The notes: generated by a model from the sequence alone, not told the origin. A stretch of 64,000 nt of DNA from Mesorhabditis belari (GCA_958450365.1 CAUEEP010000893.1:707501-771500); one strand, 5' to 3'; counted from the first letter of the stretch, positions 42,151 to 53,667 are shown. A program made the numbers and translations.

Positions 42151-42241
42151 CCTTGTGAGAAAGTCAAAGGCTAATTTTGTTGCCCTGAAACGTTGTTTTT
42201 CTCTTTTGCTTTTTGCAATTTGCAAAAGTTGCTACAGACTT

Positions 42242-42348
42242 GGTAAAGATCAAAACCACTAACGGACAATCCGTCGACGACAAGGCGGCCTCGGTTTTAC
42301 AGTGCGCGTTGATTGAGGAAGTTTTCTCCTTCGAGCAAACCAGATAGG
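42242..42348 (+). other. Possible short terminal exon
   Basis: After a CTACAG acceptor the frame reads LVKIKTTNGQSVDDKAASV, then LQCALIEEVFSFEQTR and stops. Protein-like but without partners. Confidence 0.25.
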
Positions 42349-42401
42349 TGTTGACTAAATTGCTTTTTTGTTAGAGTTGTTGGTTTTTTTTGTTTTTTTG
42401 T

Positions 42402-42683
42402 TCAAATTAGGGACTCTTTACAGTTCTCAGCTTCAAATTCATTGCAAAAAAGAGTTTTAGCGAAGGAGATGGCTTTGCTGAGTTCCGGAGGGCCACTCGT
42501 CGTATTTCTCGTGTTGAGTTCGCTGTAAAATTTTGTGTCAGAAACTATTCGGTGGAGAAAAAAAGTCGAAAAAAACTCTACGTTAACGTTGTTGAAAGGT
42601 AAAATCGCCTCAAATAAGCCATTGGCTTTACTTTGACCTGTTTTTTGCAAGACTAATGGCACAGGTAAATCGAGATCAGTCAA
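42402..42683 (-). other. Unrecognised open frame
   Basis: The minus strand reads TGQSKANGLFEAILPFNNVN, SDTKFYSELNTRNTTSGPPE, SFAKTLFCNEFEAE and stops at 42402. No start or splice partner; no domain recognised. Confidence 0.3.
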
Positions 42684-43337
42684 AAAAAGCTGTTTAAAGG
42701 TGAAAGGTCGAAATAGTTTTCTTAATCACAAAAATATTCCCTAAAATCTCTTAACATTTACAAGTTTGGTTCAGCTAACGTTAAACCCACCGACAAATGT
42801 CCTCCTGAGACACGTGGGACGATTGTAGGGCTGCTGAAAAGATAATGCTCTTTTCTGAGCGCCAATTTGATTTAACCATTGATTTACAAAAAATACTCAA
42901 AACGCCATGTCTAGACAAATTTAAATGGCAATGCTTTACGATTACCTAGTTTTTATTAAGTTTTTACGTTTAATTTATTGGTTTTTTAGCTTCACTTCGG
43001 ATTTCTAAGTGATCAAATGAAATTACAACAACTCACATTTCATTTCAAATGAAATAAAATGTGCCTTGTTGTAGAATGCCGAGAATTGTTTGAGAATTTG
43101 CAAATCACTTTTCTAAGCCTTGTTTTAGTTTTAGCTTGTTTGACTTGTTGTTGGCCTGAAAACCAGAGCAATTCCAAACTTTATGTGTAGCAATCATTCC
43201 AATTTACAACCTAATCAAAAAAAACTTACTATTAACTCCGATTAAAACACAAATAACGATTGTGATCATGATTAATTTATGGATTTTATGATTTGCTTTT
43301 GTGTGAGGTGTCCAGTGGACTTTATTCTGTTTACGTT

Positions 43338-43519
43338 TCAAACCTTGTGTTTTTTTCCAAACTTTTTGAAGACTTTCTGTAAACACAAATGCGAAACAAA
43401 ATCAAAATTAAAATTGCGAAACATGATACGTTCACTATTTTGTCTTTTTGATTAGTTCCTGCAATGAGAATTGCTGGAGCAAGAAAGGTTAATACGAGAA
43501 AACAAAGAGCAGAATACAT
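43338..43519 (-). CDS. 42-residue secreted cationic peptide
   Basis: Exons 43430-43519 and 43338-43376 join in phase 0 across a 53-base intron (AAC/GTATCA to TTTACAG/AAA). The product starts with a typical signal peptide (MYSALCFLVLTFLAPAILIA) and leaves a 21-residue mature peptide whose last 12 residues, KVFKKFGKKHKV, contain seven basic residues and no acidic ones. This is the profile of a linear amphipathic antimicrobial-type or neuropeptide-like product. Seen: leader, intron, charge. Inferred: secretion and role. Without splicing, the frame stays open with a hydrophobic tail, so an alternative reading exists. Confidence 0.5.
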
Positions 43520-43539
43520 TTTATTATTATATTAGGATA

Positions 43540-43740
43540 TGTACAGGGCGACCAGAAATAACCCGTTCTTATTTTCCTAGGCTCATATTTCTGTTATTTG
43601 TAAATCAAAACGATTAGTTTCTTTTTTTAAATGAAAATTCACATCGTTTTCTGTCTATGTTCAAGATTTCATGACCATAGCATCAATAGATAATTTTTTA
43701 TGTACACTCAAAAATGGCTGGTCAAAAAAATAACGAGCCG
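43540..43740. repeat. Dispersed repeat, inverted relative at 52590-52755
   Basis: GACCAGAAATAACCCGTTCTT at one end and CACATCGTTTTCTGT plus GATTTCATGACCATAGCATC inside match the complement or direct sequence of 52590-52755 (end CGGGTTATTTCTGGACACC). Probably a Tc1/mariner-type MITE. Confidence 0.65.
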
Positions 43741-44150
43741 CAACTCAACTTTAGAGATTCCTTTATCGATGATGTTATAGAAAATATTAACGCATTTAAT
43801 ATTTTTTTTTAACTGAATCTACATAACTGATCCAACTGATCGAGTTTTCAAAAAAGTTTTGAAACGAGTTCTATTAGAAAGATTTTTCTTGGCTTGTATG
43901 TCTAGTAAGCAAAATCTATATAAAGATTATGTCGAGGTTTTGCTTCGGTTTACTATTATTAGCTAGGCAGGTTCCATTTTTAGATTCAGTAATAAAAACA
44001 AGTTGGGCAGTGGAGGAAAGTGGAGGAAAATTCGTGGATTTCACAAATGTGAAAGATTTTCTTTTGTGTTCTAGATAGGGCTGGTGTTGAACATTGGGCA
44101 AATGAATAACAAAATCAGTGGAACATGTAAATATTTGCATGTCAAATCTC

Positions 44151-44157
44151 TATAAAA
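44151..44157 (+). promoter_or_regulatory. TATA box of the cysteine-rich gene
   Basis: TATAAAAG lies 75 bases upstream of the ATG at 44226. This is a clean consensus in a region otherwise lacking one, and fits a strongly or tissue-specifically expressed gene. Confidence 0.55.
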
Positions 44158-44225
44158 GGCTGATTTTGCAGCGTTAAATTTCGAGTGTCTCAGATAATTT
44201 TCTATTCAGATCGAAATTCAGAAAA

Positions 44226-45785
44226 ATGGTAAGTATACCAAAAAAAGTTCTTAATATTCTAACACGAGTTTATGCGTATTTGGATCAAAACTCTGCACTT
44301 TATTGTACAAACTTCGTTTAACAAACCACGATTTATCTTTTATCTGTATTTGACTTTAATCCAACGGGCTACTTGCATGAATTCAAATAACGAGAGCGAA
44401 ATGTGAAAAGATTCAGATTGAACGATGACTCATTCACAAACAAAATCGAAAGCAATAAACTTGAATACTGACTAAAAAAGAGCCGGAACCGGGAGTGGGA
44501 CAAATGCGACCTTTTTTGCGCACCTTTTTTCGCGTTTTAAAAAAGCTCTAAAAAGCTAATATTAACCAATTTCTATTCCAAAAGTTGTTTTTCTAGGTAA
44601 TTTGAGGGTGTAGAATCGAAATTTTGGCATATCAGAGCTTGTGGAACCAATTTGAAAGACAAAACGGCTAGGTCAAATTACAGAAAATTGTTGATTTTTC
44701 TCTTTGTATAACTCCGTCCGTTCGCTTCCACAAGCTCTGATATGCCAAAATTTCGATTCTACGCCCTAAAATTACCTAGAAAAACAACTTTTGGAATAGA
44801 AATTGGTTAATATTAGCTTTTAGAGCTTTTTTAAAACGCGAAAAAAGGTGCGCTAACGGGCTAAGTGCGCAAAAAAAGGTGCGCAAATGTCCGGGTCCGC
44901 AAAAAAGGTCGCATTTGTCCCACCCCCCGGAACCCATTTTAACAATACAATCATATTCGGAAAAGAAAAGCTATTCAGGCAAGACAAGAATTAAGTGGAA
45001 TTTGTACTGTTCCGTAGTGGCTTCACGTTTTTTATTTTAAACTATTAGTAAATTGCAGCCGCAGTGCTGTATTCTTTATTCAGCACAGTAAGTACCTATT
45101 TCGAAAGGAGCCCGCAACAAATCTCAGTTTAACATTCGTTTAAAAATGACTTCAGGGTTTTTTGTCGACTCTTCAGCTTGCTTGCATCGGTGTGACAAGC
45201 GGTGCGTTTGGATTTTGCAAGTTTAAAAAAATAAGAGTGGTTTTGGGAAGTGTAGTTACCTACCGACAATAAGTTAGCAATAAAGCCAACCAGGCTGTCG
45301 ACACCAGCACAGATTTTAGCGGTAATCAATCCGGGCGGCCCAATCATCACCGACCCCACCGTACCGCCGCCGCACTGTCCGGTGGTGTCATGTCCCATCG
45401 GCGAAGTCTGCAACGGTTGTGGAGTCGTTTGCGAGGCAACATGCTGCAAGGGAATGGGGGTGAGCATTAGACTGTGTTCCTCTCAAATCTCAAAATGGGA
45501 ATAGATAAAGTTTAATCAACTTTTGGACGGCTAGGGCTGAGTATTTGCTCTGTTTCGAACAAAATTTCATATTTCAATCTTATTGTCGCTAAGAGGTAGC
45601 TTTTGGCTGGAAAGAAGTTTCTCCTTTAGGTGTGCTCTGATTTGTGCATGTCACCAGGACATGGCGTGTGCCAATGTGCGCCCAACTATTGTCGCGATAG
45701 TGCCGGAAAATGTGCCCTCGAAGCTGTCGCTAATGCGTCCTGTTGTAAGTTGGAATGGGAAATTGGCATTGATAACTTTTGTTAA
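44226..45785 (+). CDS. Cysteine-rich protein, 117 residues, four exons
   Basis: Exons 44226-44228 (ATG then GTAAGT), 45059-45087, 45294-45459 and 45630-45785 agree in phase and end in TAA; AATAAA follows at 45848. The product has eighteen cysteines: CCILYS near the start, a Pro-rich stretch (INPGGPIITDPTVPPP), then CPVVSCPIGEVCNGCGVVC, CCKGMG, VCSDLCMSPGHGVCQCAPNY and ASCC...C at the end. The cysteine spacing suggests a disulfide-rich secreted protein, yet the N-terminus is only weakly hydrophobic, so the first two exons are the least certain part. A large palindrome fills intron 1. No family recognised. Confidence 0.55.
44491..44928. repeat. Large foldback element in intron 1 of the cysteine-rich gene
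   Basis: Left arm 44491-44645 and right arm 44727-44928 are complementary over about 150 bases (GTGGGACAAATGCGACC at the ends, CAGAGCTTGTGGA at the inner edge). The right arm holds an extra 45-base internal repeat of GTGCGCAAAAAAAGG type. No coding sequence. An intron RNA from this gene would form a very long hairpin. Confidence 0.88.
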
Positions 45786-45853
45786 ACAATAACCGACAAC
45801 CAGCAACCGTAGAACTTTTTTTAGCTTCTAGCTTTTTGTAAACTGTTAATAAA

Positions 45854-46834
45854 CTACCTAGGGTCTAACTGTAAGCTATTTCACGAAAGCTAAAAGTATC
45901 AGAAGTCACTAAGTGAGAGCTAGAACATCGAAACTACAAAAAATTTTATGGCAAAAAACAAAAAAATCGTTTTAGCAGGATGTTAAACTTTGGATACTGG
46001 ATCGCTTCGAGAAACAAATCCAACACGCAATCTCTTTTTCTTTTAAGTTCACAACAAACTCAGTTGTCAGTGTTTTTACTGTGTATTTCTTTGTAAATCG
46101 GTTTTTGATTTATCGTTTACTCATGTTTATTCTGCTAATAGCCATTGTATATAAAGATTTTGAAGCCACTCCCGTGTTTTGGATTCACTAAGCTTATCAA
46201 CAAAGAAAAAACGAACAAATTTATTTGGAATCTACACCAATAAAGTGTGGCTTTGCGGGGTTATGGATAGAGTAAACATGGGCATTTCTGTTTATCTAGT
46301 ATGTCTGACATGTTTAGGATGAAGCATTATCCGATCTATTGTAAAAATGTACCCAAGTTTCAAGTAAATAGGGCATCGATTATCGAGAAAAATTGAAGCT
46401 TCATAGCGCTGAGTCGACTTTCCGCTTAACAGAGCAAAAACACACGGCAAGAAGAGGTGTTCTTTCTAAATTGATTCACACTAGTAAACTCTGTCACTTA
46501 TTTGGATTTCGATGACGAACAGTTGAGCAAAGTCTGCCTGGCACGAATAAAATGTTCCATCAGCTGTTCAAGAACCCTGTTAAACATTCAATTAGACAGA
46601 TATTTTATAAAATAACCTTATCTGTCACCGCTGCGTGATCACCCTGCTGGTGCACATATCAACCCTTTCAAATAGTGCACCTAAATGAAATAACTGAATG
46701 AAATAAATAATTTCTTTCGAAAATCAAAAATATCATTCTGAAAAATAAAAAGCAAAAAACGTGGGGATTCAAACACACCACAAAAACTCGATTAATTCCG
46801 TCGACCATCACATCATCCACTACACCACGACTGC
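45854..46834. other. Intergenic region
   Basis: No gene or clear element seen. Confidence 0.35.
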
Positions 46835-46985
46835 CGCTGAAAGATGGTGCACAAACTCGATTCAAGAGTGTGTAACAAAAACTTTCGTTTACGTTTGCGA
46901 GCTATTCCGAGAGAAAGATTACAGATTCGGAATCCCCATTCGATTTCCTATCGAATGAGCTAGGCCCTGTTTCGAAATGCGAAAA
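46835..46985. repeat. Dispersed repeat, inverted copy of 4110-4250
   Basis: Complement of the 4110-4250 block (TCGATTTCCTATCGAATGAG and neighbours). Confidence 0.55.
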
Positions 46986-47113
46986 GGAAAACAACGAAAA
47001 CGAAAGTTTGAAAATAGCGAAAAATGCTGACGGTGAGACTGGGAGCCTTTGCTTGAACAAGCAAGAAGTTAAAGCTAAATATTGGAAAGTGTGAAGCTAA
47101 GATAAATTTTCAG

Positions 47114-47367
47114 GAAATCTTCAACCAAATCAACCACCAATGGCTTTCAACCCAACTGATCCACAATGGCAAATGATGATGCTGCAAATGTATGGAATGT
47201 ATCTCACCTCTTAACAAGCACATCAAAACAATACATCCGTGCCGTTAAATGTACCAACATCAGCAAATGAGTTCTCTGAAGAAAGTGAAGGATCGTTGAC
47301 TGAAGAAGAGCAAGCGAAACTCTACTTGAACACTCTAAACAAGAGTTTGTGGAGAAAAGCTACACAA
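47114..47367 (+). pseudogene. Array-type N-terminal exon with an in-frame stop
   Basis: Acceptor TTTTCAG before 47114, donor CAA/GTGAGT after 47367. It reads QPNQPPMAFNPTDPQWQ, MMMLQMYGMYLTS, a TAA, then QAHQNNTSVPLNVP and ESEGSLTEEEQAKLYLN. The Met/Gln/Pro-rich first half resembles the small tail exons of the GTPase genes. The stop at about 47213 breaks it unless that exon is skipped. Confidence 0.45.
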
Positions 47368-47753
47368 GTGAGTGTCGTCGTTTTACTGGAATCCTCTAAA
47401 ATGTGTAAACTTTCTAAAGCTACCGTAGCCGTGCATCTAATTTTTATACAATTTATCTACTTTTCATATCTTTTATTTTTTTTTTTGAGCTCATTTGAGT
47501 AGGTTTGACCTTACACTCCAATAATATGCTCAAAGATTTGCAATTTTTTTTTTACTTACAACTAACTTAGCGTATTCTTACCCATTTTACTCATGCAATA
47601 TCGATATCAAAATTTATTTTAAAATTCTTTGAAAAATTACAAAACTACGAAGAAATTGTGTTGTCAATTTGTAAACAGGGGATGGAAAATTTTGTAGCAA
47701 AGATCAAAAAGACTTTAGACGAGAAAAATTTTATGAAGATGAAAGATATTAAA

Positions 47754-47873
47754 TTAAATAGAAAGATAGGCGAGTTGGAATTTCTGTTGCAAGGTCTGCT
47801 TCTCTTCAAAAATCTCTCTTTCTTGTTCTCTCATTTGGGGAAGATGCGGCGAAGCTTGTCGATGAGACCACGT
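47754..47873 (-). CDS. Coiled-coil terminal exon downstream of P5
   Basis: After TTTTCAG the minus strand reads TWSHRQASPHLPQMREQERE, IFEEKQTLQQKFQLAYLSI and stops, 39 codons. A decayed copy follows P4 at 26963. Its HLPQMREQ block is also found inside the last exon of P4. It may be an alternative last exon of the A-type genes, but its phase does not fit the main donor, so the splice partner is unknown. Confidence 0.4.
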   Translation of the reverse strand, partial: TWSHRQASPHLPQMREQEREIFEEKQTLQQKFQLAYLSI

Positions 47874-47988
47874 CTGAAAATGATCAAATAGTGAGGTCTT
47901 GCCAAGTCAAAGATCAAAATCTTTGCTCCCGATACGGAACAAGGGAAAAATATTAGACTAACACTAGCAACAATATCTTTGTCTTTAT

Positions 47989-50475
47989 CTAAATATTCAA
48001 CTTAACCCACTTCTTTCCACCACCAGAAGAAGAGGCTGCAGTGTACGTTGGTGGGGCAAACTTTTGCACGCTTTGTTGTTGATTAATCGAATATCCGCGC
48101 ACAGTTTGCTCAAAGAGTTCTTTGAGTTTTGCTCCAAAATGAGGCAATGCGAAGAGGATGGATTTCATGTTCTTGACATCATCAGTGGTGATCTGTTGCT
48201 GATGGCTTCCGCCGGATTGCAAGGCGTGCTCGATGGCGGCTCGTTCTGGAAGAGATTGATTGTTAAAGTAAATTGTTCAGTGTTTTTATACTATCTGGTT
48301 ATTTTTGCATTAGAGTGTGCTTCTCTAAAAAGTATCCTTTTTTTCAACTACCTTCGAAGTTCAAACTGTTAAGTACACCTCAAATTCCAAGTGGTCTTAC
48401 TTTACTAACATTGCTGAGGAGTTCACCCCGTAAACAAACCCCATTTGAGGCACCCCTGAGAACCCAACGGTGCACTAGAAAAGGTGCTTTTACGTTTGAA
48501 CATAAAGTCCACCTTGGTCTCGTACTCGACCAAAGAGCCTCGCAAACGCGCCCCATCTAGTGCACGACTGAGTGCACCAATGCCTAAGGATTTGGAGTAA
48601 ATCGAGAATTCAGTGCACCAGAAGGGGTATGTCCATATATTTCGAGCACAAAGTACACGCAATGTTCTGTCTGTAGTCCTGATTAAAAATTCAAGTTCCT
48701 TAGTGCACATCAAAAACCATAGACCTTGTCGATACTCATCCAAACAGCGCTTCAGATTGGCCAGTTTCGTTCGATCTCCGCCCGCTTTGATACATTTTTC
48801 CTCTTCTTCAATCGATTTCTCCACATATTTTTCAAAAACATCATTATAGGTCATAATTGCGTTTTGCTTCAAGAAAACCGCAAAACGAATGCTCGCATCC
48901 ATCACCGTTTTCTGTTCATTTTTGTATTCTTTCACGATTTTCTCGCACGACTCGATAATCTTCTTTTTTGTGATCCGAGCGTCTTCATTTGTTTGAATCG
49001 CATTTTTTATGTTCACATCTTCAACTGATTCGTTAGTTTTCACTTGCTTGAAGCGAATATGCATGTGAGTAGACCATAAACAACCACAAACTGTACAACT
49101 TTGGCCACCCTGCATTGCCCAACATTGTTGTAGATGAGGTTCGGGGAATCTCTCGGGATCCACGTTATCCAATTGACAGTGATCGTGGCAGATTTGTTTG
49201 TAGATCGTCTGCAATTGCTCACTGTTTGGAATCGATTGGGTTTCGATGCATTTTTGGCCAGTGCAGACGGTCATCGGATAGCTGAGTTCCTCAGTCTTGA
49301 TCCCGATTTGCGGGATCAATAGCTTCTGTTGCAAATCATTGATCGTCGCTTCCGTGTTTTCAATCTCGTCTTTTCGATCATTATACACTTTGATGTTCGT
49401 CTCAATCAATTCATTGATGTCAGCCAAGGGTTTCGCCAGCTGGAGAATGATTCCACGAGCTTGATTCACCGAGAGAGTCTTGTCAACAGAATGCGGTTTG
49501 CATCCAGCAGCATAGTCAAGGAAGCGATGAGTCTCATCGGCCGATTTTCCCCAGCTCGCTTCGAAATTTTTCATGTCATCTTCGCTAAACTCAATTCCAT
49601 CGTGATAGGCACAAACGAATTTGAAAGCCTCATTGTCCAGGCAAAAGATATTGCTCCGATCGAGAGCCACTTGGATCCCGTGTTTTGCTTGAAGTTCATC
49701 GAGAAACGCTCTTAAAGGGACGATTGTATCCCCTGGTTTGTAGAAAGTCCCACGGGCATTCGTGAAGAAAAACACGATATTCTTGGCGGCATCTTTGTGC
49801 AATTGAAGTAGCAACTCTCCAATGCAATATCTAAAGCTCAACGTCATCCGAGCGTCATTCGATTTGAACAATAAACAAATTGCATGTAAATTCTTGTAAG
49901 CTGCAATTGCATTCAAGATTTTTCTCGTATTCTCTTTGTCTTGTTCAATGCCACGAACATCTCCAATACCAGGTGTATCAATGATATAAACATCATATTT
50001 CGCGTGTGGGAAGAGATAAGTTCGAGCGTCTTGTGTCGCGCTTTGTCCTTGTCCAAACACTTCATTCGTCGAGTTTCCGATGACGATTTGTCGTTGCTGA
50101 TAATTCTCGTCACACATCGTGAACATTGATGGAATGACACAGATCGGCTCTGGTGCTTCCAATGCATCGGCAATGTGATCAAAGCTCATATAGTTTGCAA
50201 TGCCATTGATCCAAGTCGATTTTCCGACTCCCGTTTCACCGAGTACAAGAATGTTGATCTCTTTTCGAGGGCCAGAGTATTGGTTGTTCTTCGATTGATG
50301 AGAAGTGGGCAAGTCCGGCAAAACTGGTGGATTCTTCGAAGTTCTTGGCTTGCCTGGAATTCATTTTAATTAAAAAACAGCTATGTTTTATTTACCATTT
50401 TGTGCTTGTGGCTTGGATTTCTGTGGAACGGGAGTTTGTGATGCCGAGTAAGAGAGTGGAGGCTGGGGAAACTGT
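47989..50475 (-). CDS. P5: A-type GTPase, best-preserved GTPase exon
   Basis: Exons 50396-50475 (tail PQPPLSYSASQTPVPQKSKP), 48725-50353 and 47989-48245. The long exon codes 543 residues without a break: P-loop GETGVGKSTW, switch block SATQDARTYLFPH, G3 DTPGIGDVRG, putative G4 FFTNARGT, helices, Cys/His cluster (VCTGQKC, QICHDHC, CWAMQGGQSCTVCGCLWSTH), coiled helices with EKYVEKSIEEEEK, then after the intron FALPHFGAKLKELFEQT and KKWVKLNI. Eukaryotic AIG1-like/TRAFAC G-domain family; cellular role unknown, GTP binding expected. The first exon has lost about seven bases at its 5' edge, which shifts phase, and the earlier Pro/Gln-rich exons are missing because P6 begins head-to-head at about 50490. 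It therefore needs a new start to be expressed. Confidence 0.8.
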
Positions 50476-50502
50476 CTTAAAATTTTAGCGCTTGATTTTT
50501 AG

Positions 50503-52514
50503 CCCTTGGTTCTGCTCAACAAATGACGCCCAGCCAATGGTTTCCTGCTGGGATTTCAACTGTACCTACTCAAAATTTACCGGTTGTTTAATATACTTTA
50601 TTGAAAAAAAGGTTCCAAAAATTAAGTGACATTAAGTGATTTCAGCAATTTCAACCGGCCCCACATTCGAACAATGCTGGGCCTCCGAATTTTGCTAATA
50701 ATGGGATTCCATCGGTATGCCTTGGTCTGGAAAATATCAATGTTAGTCAAGATAATTCTTTATGTAAATCTATGATTTCAGCAATTCCCAATGGTTTCCC
50801 CACAACCAGGCTTTCCTTCAGCGGAAGCCCAACAAATACCACCTCAAGCTCAAATGCCTAATGGGAACATGATGGGCTTCATGCAGGCTCCAGATTTTAT
50901 GCAACAAATGGTAACAAATTTGATGGGTTTAAAATCTCATCTTTTAGATGCTCTTCATGCAACAAATGCAACTGCAACAAGCTCAACAACCAATCCAACA
51001 GCCGGTGTTGCAACAAAATGGAGGATTCAATCCAAATCCAGCTTTCCCGGGCTATGGGATGCAACCAGTGCAACCATTGCAAGGTAAGACTTCATAGTTA
51101 GCCCACTTCTGGGCCACTTTGAAGAGTTAGTCCCTTGACATTGCGGGACTATGATAATATCGCACCGCCATTTGCGCACACACACAAAAGCGTCTTTGGC
51201 GCAAGTATTTTTTGTGCATTATTTTTAAATAAGAAGCGGACGAAAATATTGAAAATTTTTTCCTGTGTTAAAAGACTTTTGCACCACGATTTTCGGGGGT
51301 GTTTTGACCATTATATTTTTTTCTCGATGAATAATTGTTGTATAGCGATGGCGTTTGGATAAATAAACTGTGCATACATTTGTGTAACTAAAACTATTAA
51401 TAGCTTAACTTTATCAAAGAAAATCGATGAAACTTTTTAGAAAATTGAGTGTTAAAAGACTTTTGCACATGACTGTATGTCAACATCGGCTCTGTCAAAG
51501 TGGCCTAGAACCTTTAGGTGCCCTGAGAAAAAAGCTACCGATATCTTATTGGTAAAAATTTGTTGTAGTAAGTTAACATGTAAATAATTGTTCTCTTGAA
51601 CTCTCTAAAACATCGAGAAATAGATTCAAGTACTCTACTTAATTTTAGAAAATGGATCAAATAATCAAATACTGGTCAATTGGACTACGGTAGCTTTTTG
51701 TCTTTGATTTTTCTGTCTACTCAAGAGCTACTAAATATATTGGTTTATTGGTTTAACTTGCAATTGGAGTACGGTAGCTATGGACACCTTTTAGAAAACG
51801 CCTCAGTCGAGCATCTAAACATTCAAGAACACACCTTTCAGGCACCCAAGGCAATTTTCCTCAACCTCCGCCCTCTTACTCATCGTCGTCAACTCCTGTT
51901 CCGCAACCATCCAAGCCAAAAAATGGTACATGAAACATAAAGCTTCCTTCCAATTCAAATGAATTCCAGGCAAGCCAAGAACTTCGAAGAATCCACCAGT
52001 TTTGCCGGACTTGCCCACTTCTCATCAATCAAAGAACAACCAATACTCTGGCCCTCGAAAAGAGATCAGCATTCTTGTACTCGGTGAAACGGGAGTCGGA
52101 AAATCGACTTGGATCAATGGCATTGCAAACTATATGAGCTTTGATCACATTGCCGATGCATTGGAAGCACCAGAGCCGATCTGTGTCATTCCATCAATGT
52201 TCACGATGTGTGACGAGAATTATCAGCAACGACAAATCGTCATCGGAAACTCGACGAATGAAGTGTTTGGACAAGGACAAAGCGCGACACAAGACGCTCG
52301 AACTTATCTCTTCCCACACGCGAAATATGATGTTTATATCATTGATACACCTGGTATTGGAGATGTTCGTGGCATTGAACAAGACAAAGAGAATACGAGA
52401 AAAATCTTGAATGCAATTGCAGCTTACAAGAATTTACATGCAATTTGTTTATTGTTCAAATCGAATGACGCTCGGATGACGTTGAGCTTTAGATATTGCT
52501 TTGATCTAAGTTAG
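50503..52514 (+). pseudogene. P6: A-type GTPase gene cut off inside the G domain
   Basis: Six phase-consistent exons: 50503-50582 (TPSQWFPAGISTVPTQNLP), 50646-50714 (PAPHSNNAGPPNFANNG), 50782-50910, 50948-51083, 51842-51925 (PPPSYSSSSTPVPQPSKPKN) and 51970-52514. The G domain is nearly identical to P5 (GETGVGKSTW, DTPGIGDVRG) but stops at FRYCFDLS, where unrelated repeat sequence takes over at about 52499. The N-terminal tail is the most complete of the A type. The start exon is not seen because of the junction at 50490. No Cys cluster or helical tail remains. Confidence 0.8.
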
Positions 52515-52833
52515 GTACCATTTTTGAGCTGATTCATGAGGATTTGGATTGGATAAGAAAGAGAAAAGATACTTTGCTAAAAACGATTAATTTTTATGTT
52601 TAAACCAAAATTCACATCGTTTTCTGTATATTTCGAAGATTTCATGACCATAGCATCGATAGAACACTCAGAAATGAAATGAATCGTTTTGGTTTACAAA
52701 AAAGAAATATGAGCCTAGAAAAAAGACGGGTTATTTCTGGACACCCCGTAGTTAAATCTTACAAATCGATTCAGGCGCAACAATTTGAGCCACTTCCAAA
52801 ACAACAAGCGAAAGCAGATGTAATCGTTTTTTG

Positions 52834-53667
52834 TTACTTAAAAGAACAGTGATTACACGACTTGTAAAGATTGATTTTGAAACTATCAACTTTGAAAGTT
52901 TTAGCCGATGAGAGCAGATGGGAGAAGCCCCGCTGGGAGCTTATTGCATATAGAACTTGTAGAAAAGCATTCCGATCGGCTTGTTCTTTCATCTGATCAT
53001 CGCCAAACGGTTCTGGGAGGTTGAAAAGCACAGTTTTCTTATTGAAATCTGCATCGCGATCATTGGAATGAATTGGCTGTTGAGAAGGGTTGAATTGGCG
53101 TGTTTCATCGAAAGAAGCCGACTCCGTTGCACTGACGTCATCAGCCTGAAATGTTCTTGTAAATTTAGCTATAAAACTCTGTGAACTTTGATATAGTACT
53201 ACCATTCTCATTTCTAGTTTAAATTCTATACATTCACTGTTTAAAGACCTTGCAGTGATTCCAGAATCCGTTGTCACAACACCGACGGACAAACCTTATT
53301 CTATAGTGCAATATAGAAAGCAAAGCACCGATTTCGTAATCGCAACGTAATTTGCTACTTGGATTTGAGTTAATGCGTTTTCTAAAAGGCACTTGTTTCA
53401 GAAAACTACAGTGATCAAACAGCCAGTTTCACTCTATAGCCCAATTTTGGCTCAGTCAATGATACCAAAATTGAGCTGATCGAACGTAAACGGTAGCTGA
53501 TTACGGTAGCTTTCTAAAATAGGTATCTTTTAGAAAACACACTAGTATCCATTGTTTAACTTTACTAATCTTCAACTTACTTGTCCATCGTTCGTTCCAG
53601 AATCACTCCCCTCATCCAAATCATTCAAAAAGGCGCTTGCCGAGGCGAACATTGGATCGCTTGCCAT
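52834..53667 (-). pseudogene. Q2: RRM-like Q gene broken by an internal inversion
   Basis: Exon 53581-53667 (MASDPMFASASAFLNDLDEG, clean GTAAGT donor) and exon 2 from 53145 (TRQFNPSQQP, TVLFNLPEPFGDDQMKEQAD, NAFLQVLYAI) are in phase. At about 52945 the minus-strand exon ends abruptly; beyond it the plus strand carries the start of Q exon 3 (TTTTAG then CCGATGAGAGCAGATGGG). So a piece containing exon 3 was inverted and the rest of the RRM lost. Located 3' of the B-type P7, as Q1 is 3' of F2. Confidence 0.72.
53370..53544. repeat. MITE with GCGTTTTCTAAAAGG ends, shared by both Q introns
   Basis: Inverted ends GCGTTTTCTAAAAGGCAC and GTATCTTTTAGAAAACAC; inside, TTTTGGCTCAGTCAATGA is shared with 19918-20110 in intron 1 of Q1. 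Insertion therefore predates the Q duplication. Confidence 0.65.

Noticed and set aside
41827..42174. Plus-strand open frame of 115 codons
   Set aside because: It runs straight through a palindrome; both halves are complementary, so the frame is a by-product.
45129..45467. Minus-strand open frame of 112 codons
   Set aside because: It is the shadow of plus-strand exon 45294-45459, whose cysteine spacing, splice phases and downstream exon make the plus strand far more convincing.
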